Source: Candidatus Eiseniibacteriota bacterium (GTDB taxonomy: Bacteria; Eisenbacteria; RBG-16-71-46; JAGVPR01). Taken from it: a stretch of 5,781 nucleotides of DNA. Positions within the stretch are counted from its first letter, which is position 1; each line of letters starts with the position of its first letter. The DNA lies in assembly GCA_020052115.1 (NCBI GenBank), contig JAGVPR010000365.1:1-5781 (forward strand), read 5' to 3'. Positions 1 through 4,768 of the stretch are shown in pieces. A program made the translations under genes and the position numbers. Below the pieces are notes generated by a model, which saw only the letters and a list, made by a program, of their open reading frames with translations, was not told the DNA's origin and did no database searches.

Positions 1-600
1 CCCGGCGCTCACCTCGACGAACCCCTCGGACTTCGCGCGGGGCGGCTCGCCCGTCTCGCCGGATCCTTCGCCGGCCTGCTCCTCGTGCGGCCGGACGCCC
101 GCCCTGAGCGCGGCTTCGTGAGCCGTGCGGGAGAGATCGTCCACTTCGGCGAAGTCCTCGCCGTGAGCGTCAAGAAGCTCGAGCTGCATCTGCACGAGGG
201 ATCGGAACCGGGAGAGGTAGACCTCCTTGCGATCGCGAAGCTCCTGGATTCCTTCGTTCAACCGGGTGAGGCGCCTGCGCGCGTCTTCCAGGATCCGCTC
301 CGCGCGCGCCTCGGCCTCGCGCATCACCAGATCCGCCTCGCGCCGCGCGTTCTCCCGCGTGTCGGCCGTGACCTTCTCCGCGGTCACCAGCGTGCTTTGA
401 AGCGTCTTCTCGAGCATCTGGAACTCGTCCACGCGGTGGCGCGTCGTCTCCGCATCCTCGCGAAGGCGGCTCGCCTCGTGGATCAGCTTCTCGAACTCGT
501 CGGCCACAAGTGAGAGGAAGACGCGAACCTCCTCCGGGTCCACACCACGGAGCGCCTTACGGAACTCCTGCTTGCGGATGTCGAGCGGAGTGATCTTCAC
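1..600 (-). CDS. divIVA: DivIVA-domain coiled-coil protein (3' end beyond window)
   Basis: This gene encodes a DivIVA-family scaffold, a cytoplasmic protein that binds curved or polar membrane and organises division, polar growth or chromosome placement depending on the organism. It reads from GTG at 600-598 and stays open for 200 codons to the left edge, so the C-terminus is missing. The N-terminal membrane-binding domain is clear: MKITPLDIRKQEF at residues 1-13, then LRG at 17-19, matching the FRG of Bacillus DivIVA whose Phe-Arg pair inserts into the membrane, then DPEEVRVFL at 21-29. Residues about 30-160 form a long, heptad-like coiled coil rich in Glu, Arg, Leu and Ala. Residues about 165-195 are an acidic, Gly/Pro/Glu-rich linker. 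The start is fixed by AGGAGG at 607-612, six bases upstream. It lies 23 nt after yggS and is probably co-transcribed with it. The family is certain; the precise cellular role is not. Confidence 0.93.
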   Translation of the reverse strand, partial: MKITPLDIRKQEFRKALRGVDPEEVRVFLSLVADEFEKLIHEASRLREDAETTRHRVDEFQMLEKTLQSTLVTAEKVTADTRENARREADLVMREAEARAERILEDARRRLTRLNEGIQELRDRKEVYLSRFRSLVQMQLELLDAHGEDFAEVDDLSRTAHEAALRAGVRPHEEQAGEGSGETGEPPRAKSEGFVEVSAG

Positions 601-606
601 CGCGCA

Positions 607-612
607 CCTCCT
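607..612 (-). promoter_or_regulatory. Shine-Dalgarno site of divIVA
   Basis: Read on the minus strand, this is a perfect AGGAGG, followed by six bases and then the GTG at 600. It lies in the 23-nt gap after the yggS stop and decides the divIVA start, because the codon is GTG and no in-frame ATG is needed. Confidence 0.85.
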
Positions 613-623
613 CGTGCGATCGC

Positions 624-1304
624 CTATGCCTGACGCGGCCCGAAAACGCCGGTCCCCACGCGGACCAGAGTCGCGCCTTCTTCGATTGCGATCTCGTAAT
701 CGCCGCTCATGCCCATGGAGAGCGTCCCGGCCTCCAGATCGGGCAGGTCGCTCGCGATCTCGCTGCTCAGCTCCCAGAGCCGCCGGAAGGCCGCGCGCAT
801 CGCCGCGGCATCATCGGTCAGCGGCCCCACCGTCATGAGCCCCGTGACCTTGAGGCCCGGGAGCGCCGCCGCCGAGAGCGCCAGAGAGCGCGCCCCGGAC
901 GGATCCACACCGTACTTCCCCGGCTCGCCGGAGGTATTGACTTCGATGTACACCTCCAGCGGTGTCTCGCGATCCCAGACGAGCCGGCTCAGCACTCGCG
1001 CCAGATCCAGGGAGTCCACGCTCTCGATGACGTCGAAGAACTGGACCGCCGCCCTTGCCTTGTTCCGCTGGAGGTGGCCGATCATGTGCAGAGGCTTCAC
1101 GCCGCGAAAACCGTCGAGCTTCTCGCGGGCCTCCTGCACGCGGTTCTCACCGAGGGCGTCCACGCCGGCCTCGACCGCTTCGGCGATCCTCTCGGGAGGC
1201 ACGCCCTTCGTCGCCGCGAGCAACCGGACGCGGCACGAAGGCCGGCCGGCACGGGCCGCCGCCAGAGCGATTCTCGCTCGGATCTCCCGAACGCGCGCCT
1301 CGAT
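624..1304 (-). CDS. yggS: YggS/PLPBP-family pyridoxal phosphate homeostasis protein
   Basis: YggS (YlmE, PROSC, PLPBP) is a cytoplasmic single-domain TIM-barrel protein that binds pyridoxal 5'-phosphate and buffers it; no enzymatic reaction is established. Family motifs occur in order: LLAATKG with the PLP-binding lysine (residue 33 counting from 1304), LGENRVQEAREK, HMIGHLQRNKAR, IESVDS, VNTSGEPGKYGV, GLMTVG, and the C-terminal phosphate-binding block LSMGMSGDYEIAI...VRVGTGVFGPR. The stop is TAG at 626-624. The start is a problem. The family's first helix (TIEARVREIRARI and AAARAGR) is encoded between about 1307 and 1240, yet there is no in-frame ATG, GTG or TTG between a TGA at 1319-1317 and a TTG at 1223. 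That TTG has no ribosome-binding site and would remove the helix. I give 1304 (an ATC codon) as the limit supported by homology; the minimal standard ORF is 624-1223. With this limit it is 226 residues, near the usual 220-235. First gene of the yggS-divIVA unit. Confidence 0.93.
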   Translation of the reverse strand: MEARVREIRARIALAAARAGRPSCRVRLLAATKGVPPERIAEAVEAGVDALGENRVQEAREKLDGFRGVKPLHMIGHLQRNKARAAVQFFDVIESVDSLDLARVLSRLVWDRETPLEVYIEVNTSGEPGKYGVDPSGARSLALSAAALPGLKVTGLMTVGPLTDDAAAMRAAFRRLWELSSEIASDLPDLEAGTLSMGMSGDYEIAIEEGATLVRVGTGVFGPRQA

Positions 1305-1319
1305 GGTCGCTTGAGATCA

Positions 1320-1325
1320 CCCCCC
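1320..1325 (-). promoter_or_regulatory. Shine-Dalgarno-like G-run upstream of yggS
   Basis: On the minus strand the sequence is GGGGGGTGATCTC, close to the anti-16S complement AGGAGGTGATC. From the G-run there are 9 bases to codon GCG at 1310 and 15 to ATC at 1304. It therefore points to translation starting around 1304-1310 rather than at the TTG at 1223, although neither codon is a standard start. Confidence 0.5.
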
Positions 1326-1354
1326 GACGATCGGGCCGCCGGCCCCGACTCGTC
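1326..1354. other. Hairpin in the yggS leader
   Basis: GACGA at 1326-1330 pairs with TCGTC at 1350-1354. TCGGG at 1331-1335 pairs with CCCGA at 1344-1348, and CC at 1336-1337 with GG at 1341-1342. This leaves a 3-nt loop and single unpaired bases at 1343 and 1349, about 12 pairs in all and mostly G-C. On the minus strand it lies directly 5' of the G-run taken as the yggS ribosome-binding site. No T-run follows on either strand, so it is not a typical intrinsic terminator. A role in mRNA stability or translation of yggS is inference. Confidence 0.5.
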
Positions 1355-1371
1355 CTAAATACCAGCCTTTG

Positions 1372-1401
1372 ATAGTAGTAATGCGCTCTCCCGGGCCGCA
1401 A
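1372..1401 (-). promoter_or_regulatory. Candidate promoter for yggS-divIVA
   Basis: On the minus strand there is a possible -35 box TTGCGG (1401-1396), an 18-bp spacer, and a possible -10 box TACTAT (1377-1372). Transcription would begin near 1365, giving a short leader containing the hairpin and the G-run. The -10 matches consensus at four of six positions and the -35 at three, so support is modest. It lies in the less GC-rich part of this intergenic region. Confidence 0.35.
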
Positions 1402-1456
1402 GTAGAAAAGGACGCCGACTCCGGCACGAAAGAGAACGGTCCGGGCCGCTTCCCCT

Positions 1457-1486
1457 TTGACATGCCGGCACCCTCTTGGCCATTGT
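1457..1486 (+). promoter_or_regulatory. Candidate promoter for the C5-epimerase gene
   Basis: A perfect -35 box TTGACA lies at 1457-1462. After 18 bp comes CATTGT at 1481-1486, a weak -10 match. Transcription would then start around 1492-1493, at the GTG proposed as the epimerase start, implying a leaderless message. The same TTG could be read as an in-frame start codon, but it has no Shine-Dalgarno sequence. Confidence 0.35.
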
Positions 1487-1492
1487 GGGCCC

Positions 1493-2506
1493 GTGGGAAT
1501 CGGCTCGCTGATCGAGTATCTGCTGCCCGGCGACTTCACGGGCCCGGCGCCTGCGCCTGCGGACCAAGGCGCCGGCCCCTATCCGTTCTTGAACGCCGTG
1601 GATCTCGTGCGCCCTCCGGGTCCGAGGGACCCCACGGGTGCGGTCCTCATGCGCTACCCGGGGATCGGGCCCCAGTACAACCCGATCGCGATCGCGCAGT
1701 ATGCCCTCGGCGCCTACGATATTTACCTCGAGAACGGGCACCAGGCGTTGAAGCGCGATTTCGAAGCCCAGCTCAACTGGATCGTGCGCGCGGCGAGACG
1801 CGGGCCGGGCGGCGGCCTGTATTGGTATCACGACTTCGACAATCCTCACTACCCTCTGCGCGCGCCGTGGCCGTCGGCCATGGCGCAGGGGCAGGTCATC
1901 TCAGTGCTCGTTCGCGCGGCGAGGCTCTGGCCGGAACGATCCGGAGCGCTCCTGGATATGGCGAGCGCGGCGCTTCCGGCTTTCCGCGTGCCGGTCGCCG
2001 AGGGCGGCGTGCGCGTCGGCCCCCTCGAGGATCCGTGGTACGAAGAGTACCCCACGCCCTCGCCGTCGCGCGTGCTCAACGGCTTCGTCTTCGCTCTCTG
2101 GGGGCTCGGCGATGCGGCCGCGCATGATCCGGAGGCGGCGCGACTGCTCGAGGATGGGCTCGGCTCCCTCGCGCGGCACGCGGCGGACTACGACCTCGGC
2201 TTCTGGACCCGGTACGCCACGGGCCTGCTCGAGAATCGCCCGGCGAGCCCGTTCTACCACCGCGTCCACGTCGCGCAGATGAGGATCATGGCGGCCTGCG
2301 CCGGGCACGGCGCGTACGAAGCGGCGGCGGGCGACCGGGAACTCTACGCGGATCTCGCGCGACGGTGGAATCGCTACTGGCGGGACCCGATATCGAGGAC
2401 GCGGGCGCTCGCGGGCATAGCGGCCGCCAAGCGATCGGCGCGCCGCAAGCCCAGCGCGAGCCAGACGAAGAGCGCGGACGTGGGGAGGGACTTCGAAGCG
2501 AAGTGA
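1493..2506 (+). CDS. D-glucuronyl C5-epimerase family protein
   Basis: This resembles the C-terminal catalytic (alpha/alpha) domain of D-glucuronyl C5-epimerase (GLCE, PF06662), which converts D-glucuronic to L-iduronic acid within heparosan/heparan-sulfate chains. Numbered from GTG 1493, the family blocks are QYNPIAIAQYAL (61-72), APWPSAMAQGQ (124-134), WYEEYPT (182-188), VLNGF (194-198), YDLGFWTRY (233-241), YHRVHVAQ (255-262) and RRWNRYW (290-296). Aligned from memory with human GLCE, Tyr186, Tyr241 and Tyr255 fall on its catalytic Tyr500, Tyr560 and Tyr578, so activity is plausible. Animal enzymes have an extra N-terminal membrane anchor and beta-rich region, absent here. I see no signal peptide or membrane helix, so how it meets a glycan is unclear. 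The substrate is unknown. The family normally ends near the RRWNRYW block; here a basic tail of about 39 residues follows, and it overlaps the convergent glycosyltransferase gene. The start is uncertain (GTG 1493 or TTG 1457), with no Shine-Dalgarno for either. Confidence 0.85.
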   Translation: MGIGSLIEYLLPGDFTGPAPAPADQGAGPYPFLNAVDLVRPPGPRDPTGAVLMRYPGIGPQYNPIAIAQYALGAYDIYLENGHQALKRDFEAQLNWIVRAARRGPGGGLYWYHDFDNPHYPLRAPWPSAMAQGQVISVLVRAARLWPERSGALLDMASAALPAFRVPVAEGGVRVGPLEDPWYEEYPTPSPSRVLNGFVFALWGLGDAAAHDPEAARLLEDGLGSLARHAADYDLGFWTRYATGLLENRPASPFYHRVHVAQMRIMAACAGHGAYEAAAGDRELYADLARRWNRYWRDPISRTRALAGIAAAKRSARRKPSASQTKSADVGRDFEAK

Positions 2507-3702
2507 ACGAGCCCGGGAAGAAGATCCCACCGCCCTGAGGCGGCATGGTAGCTGCCGGCGTAGAGCGCGTACGGCGTCGGGAGCGCGAGCGCGATCCACA
2601 CCGCGAGCGGAAACGCCGAGCCTCTCCGCAGATAGAGCACGGTCAGCACCGGCAAGAGCATCACGTAGTGGTACTCCCAGATCTCCTTGTAGCTCAGGAA
2701 GAACGCCAGCACCCAGAGGCAGAGGATCTCGACGAGCGGCGCCCTCGACCGCCAAGTCACCCAGAGCGCCGTGCCGAGAACGAGGACCATCGCGAGGGTG
2801 ACCGGCACGTTGGCGACGGCCAGGTCCGCGGGCCCCAGCGCGATCTTTCGAAGGCCGGCCTCTCCGAAGGCGGCCAGCGAGATCTCCTTCAACAGGGCGT
2901 GGAATCCGAACGTCCCCGAGATCGCCCCTTCCTGAAACGGTCTGAGGTTGATGCGCAGGAAGTAGAGGAGATCCCCAGGGCGCGCCACGTAATACGGCGC
3001 CACGACGAGAACCGTCCCCGCCGCGCCGATCGCCAGCGTCTTCCACCGGCGGCGCACGAGAAGCGGCACCGCGAAGAGCGCTGTGTAGCTCTTCAGGGCG
3101 AGGCTCCCGATCCAGGCCGCCATCGCGAGCCGGGGCAGCGGGTCCCCCCGGCCGCCCAGAGCCCCGTCGCCCCTCTCCCCCCGCAAGAGCGAGGAGAACA
3201 TCACCGCGATGAGAAGCCCCATCGAGAAGGAGAACTGCCCCATGAACTGCTCGAGGTAGAACGGGGTGAAGAAGAGCCACAGCGAGGCGGCCGTCGCGCG
3301 TTGCCAAAGCGTGCCGATCCGTAACCCCAGCACGCGCACCGCCGCGATCATGAGAAAGATCTCGTTGAGCGCCACCCAGAGCCAGTACGCGGGCCACGGG
3401 CGGAGCCAGGCGCTCACGGGGGCGAAAGCCAGCGCCGTGGGCGGCGGATAGCGGTAGAAGTAGTAGTACGGGACGGACAGCGTGAACCGGTCGCCGAGTT
3501 CCACGCGGGCGTACATGCTCCGGCCCTCGCGGACGTTCACGCCGGCCTGGTAGATGCCGAAGAAGTCGCCGGCCTGCCCGTGCGACCGGGACGCCTCGAA
3601 AAAGAGCGGATTGAGAAAGCCGAAGACCAGCGAGTAGACGAGGACGAGATGCGCGAGCGCCGCCGCGACGACAAGCGCCCGCGCTCCCGTCTCACGCCTC
3701 AC
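2374..3702 (-). CDS. GT87 (DUF2029) family integral-membrane glycosyltransferase
   Basis: This 442-residue protein is a GT-C-fold glycosyltransferase of the GT87 type. Characterised relatives use polyprenyl-phosphate mannose and work on the outer side of the membrane in cell-envelope glycan or lipid synthesis. I count about 11-12 hydrophobic segments, including 8-30, 105-126, 137-174, 193-239, 299-317, 322-358, 361-383 and 404-419. The first external loop has AGDFFGIYQAG (44-54), containing the likely catalytic Asp46, followed by the typical VPYYYFYRYPPPTALAFAP (77-95). Other family blocks are GQFSFSMGLLIA (155-166), LKSYTALFAVPLLVRRRWK (203-221) and EYHYVMLLP (343-351). Residues about 174-192 form a Gly/Arg/Asp-rich loop. 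The start is GTG 3702, preceded by GGGAGAAGG with a 7-nt spacer; its first bases overlap the TGA of the nmrA-like gene (GTGA), suggesting translational coupling. Donor and acceptor sugars cannot be told. Its last helix and C-terminus lie opposite the epimerase tail. Confidence 0.88.
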   Translation of the reverse strand: MRRETGARALVVAAALAHLVLVYSLVFGFLNPLFFEASRSHGQAGDFFGIYQAGVNVREGRSMYARVELGDRFTLSVPYYYFYRYPPPTALAFAPVSAWLRPWPAYWLWVALNEIFLMIAAVRVLGLRIGTLWQRATAASLWLFFTPFYLEQFMGQFSFSMGLLIAVMFSSLLRGERGDGALGGRGDPLPRLAMAAWIGSLALKSYTALFAVPLLVRRRWKTLAIGAAGTVLVVAPYYVARPGDLLYFLRINLRPFQEGAISGTFGFHALLKEISLAAFGEAGLRKIALGPADLAVANVPVTLAMVLVLGTALWVTWRSRAPLVEILCLWVLAFFLSYKEIWEYHYVMLLPVLTVLYLRRGSAFPLAVWIALALPTPYALYAGSYHAASGRWDLLPGLVHFASKSLPTSALFVWLALGLRRADRLAAAMPASARVLDIGSRQ

Positions 3703-4553
3703 GCGCGCGCCTTCTCCCGTGCCCAGTCCTCGAGCGTTTTGGGCTTGAAGCCGAACTCACGCTGGAGAGCGGCGACGTCCGCATCGTAGCCGGTGCGGTC
3801 GAACCACTCGACCATAAGGGCGAAATCCTCGCTGTTCTTGCGAACGTCTTCGATCGGGATCCGCGCGAACTCGATCGTCTTTCCCATGGCCCGGCTGAAG
3901 GTCGCCGCGACCTGGGGCATCGTCGCCGCGCCCCCCGCGATATCAATCTCCCTGCGGTTCATCTCGGCCGCGTGCGTGAAGCCGCGCGCCACGAACCGTC
4001 CGATGTCGTCCACCGCGATCATCTGCAACGACGTCTCGGGCTTCATCGCGGCGAGTATCTTATCGCCGTTCAAGAACCACGGCGAGACCAGATTCTCCAT
4101 GTAGAACACCGGGCGGAAGATGACGTGCGACGGGAATGCGAGCTGCCGCACGGTCTCCTCGACGCGCCACTTGTTGTCGAAATGCGGGATGCCGGTGCTG
4201 CGGTGCGCCGACCCGACGGAGCTGTAGACGAAGTGCTGGACGCCTCGCTCGCGCGCCACGCGGGCGATGCGCTTGCCCTGCTCCTCCTCGCGCTGGACGC
4301 CGGCCTCCCATGTGTTCTGAACGGCGAAGACTCCCCACGCGCCTTCCATCGCGCGCGCGAGCGAGGCCTCATCGTCCAGGTCGCCCTGGACGATCTCGAT
4401 CCCCTTTCGCAAGAGCGCCTGGGCCGCATCGCCCTGCGGTTTGCGGGTCATGGCGCGGAGCTTGAAGCCCTTTCCTTCCAGAGCGCGGGCCAAGGAGCCG
4501 CCCTGCGCACCGGTGGCGCCCGTGATGAGCACGGTTCGGACATTGCCGGTCAT
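3699..4553 (-). CDS. NmrA-like NAD(P)-binding protein (atypical SDR)
   Basis: This 284-residue cytoplasmic protein belongs to the NmrA/HSCARG group of atypical short-chain dehydrogenases, which act as NAD(P)H-responsive regulators or as reductases. An N-terminal Rossmann fold carries the dinucleotide motif TGATGAQGG at 11-19. TRKP (36-39) follows the second strand; an Arg there commonly favours NADP(H). GDLDDEASLARAMEG (57-71) and GVFAVQ (74-79) are typical. FVYSSVGSA (108-116), HFDNKW (124-129, with Lys128 in the place of the family's conserved Lys) and RPVFYMENL (147-155) complete the match; the Tyr-x3-Lys pair of classical SDRs is not evident. Start ATG 4553 is set by AGGAGG at 4562-4567; the ORF could extend to 4673, but that part is Pro/Ala/Arg-rich and outside the domain. 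It is the first gene of a two-gene unit with the GT87 gene. Substrate or regulatory target cannot be deduced. Confidence 0.9.
   Translation of the reverse strand: MTGNVRTVLITGATGAQGGSLARALEGKGFKLRAMTRKPQGDAAQALLRKGIEIVQGDLDDEASLARAMEGAWGVFAVQNTWEAGVQREEEQGKRIARVARERGVQHFVYSSVGSAHRSTGIPHFDNKWRVEETVRQLAFPSHVIFRPVFYMENLVSPWFLNGDKILAAMKPETSLQMIAVDDIGRFVARGFTHAAEMNRREIDIAGGAATMPQVAATFSRAMGKTIEFARIPIEDVRKNSEDFALMVEWFDRTGYDADVAALQREFGFKPKTLEDWAREKARA
3710..3718 (-). promoter_or_regulatory. Shine-Dalgarno site of the GT87 gene
   Basis: On the minus strand GGGAGAAGG ends seven bases before GTG 3702. It lies inside the last codons of the nmrA-like gene and supports GTG 3702 as the start, allowing both coupled and independent initiation. 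Confidence 0.65.
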
Positions 4554-4561
4554 GAAAACCA

Positions 4562-4567
4562 CCTCCT
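4562..4567 (-). promoter_or_regulatory. Shine-Dalgarno site of the nmrA-like gene
   Basis: This is a perfect AGGAGG on the minus strand, eight bases before ATG 4553. It decides the start against the upstream in-frame candidate at 4673. Confidence 0.85.
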
Positions 4568-4682
4568 GATTCCATGCGCCGGGGCCGAGTGCTGGGGCCG
4601 GGCACGGGGCCCGGGCGCGGCGGGATTTCGCATCGGTCGTTCCGGAGAGTTGAGGCCCCTTCGACCTCTCCAATCGGACCCG

Positions 4683-4688
4683 ATCATA
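4683..4688 (-). promoter_or_regulatory. Candidate -10 box for the nmrA-like/GT87 unit
   Basis: The minus strand reads TATGAT, five of six matches to the sigma-70 -10 consensus, in an otherwise GC-rich divergent intergenic region. No good -35 stands at 16-18 bp: GCGACA at 4714-4709 is 20 bp away and TTGACC at 4701-4696 only 7 bp. Initiation near 4676 would give a leader of about 120 nt. That leader contains a small GC inverted repeat, CCGGGC at 4598-4603 and GCCCGG at 4609-4614, of unknown meaning. Confidence 0.35.
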
Positions 4689-4754
4689 ACGTCGCGGTCA
4701 ACCGTTTTGTCGCGCTAGGATCCCCGGAGAGGGATCGCCGGGCGCGGCCCGGGA

Positions 4755-4760
4755 AAGGGG
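4755..4760 (+). promoter_or_regulatory. Shine-Dalgarno site of the aldehyde dehydrogenase gene
   Basis: AAGGGG within GGGAAAGGGGTG lies eight bases before ATG 4769. It supports that ATG over the in-frame GTG at 4760, which lies within the site itself. Confidence 0.65.
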
Positions 4761-4768
4761 TGCTCTTC

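Noticed and set aside
1326..1354. Hairpin as an intrinsic terminator
   Set aside because: No T-run follows the stem on either strand, and it lies between divergent genes where no transcript needs to end.
1147..1539. A 130-codon minus-strand frame covering the yggS leader, as a leader peptide or upstream gene
   Set aside because: It has no ribosome-binding site or domain, runs into yggS in another frame, and its composition is that of a shadow.
1369..2127. A plus-strand open frame with an ATG upstream of the epimerase, possibly a frameshifted N-terminus
   Set aside because: Its translation past 1500 is the Arg-rich shadow of the epimerase frame, and the upstream part shows no recognisable domain. 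The epimerase frame alone accounts for all family blocks, so no frameshift is needed.
2545..3324. A 259-codon plus-strand open frame
   Set aside because: It is highly charged (Arg/Glu/His) low-complexity translation antisense to the membrane segments of the GT87 gene, the usual mirror of hydrophobic coding sequence.
1901..3397. A 498-codon minus-strand open frame
   Set aside because: It is an Arg/Ala/Gly-rich out-of-frame shadow crossing both the epimerase gene (antisense) and the GT87 gene (wrong frame). It shows no family motif, whereas the true frames of both genes have clear motifs. GC-rich DNA commonly leaves such long open frames.
4554..4673. N-terminal extension of the nmrA-like gene to 4673
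   Set aside because: The extension is Pro/Ala/Arg-rich, lies outside the Rossmann domain and would put the perfect AGGAGG inside the gene. ATG 4553 fits the domain start and the ribosome-binding site.
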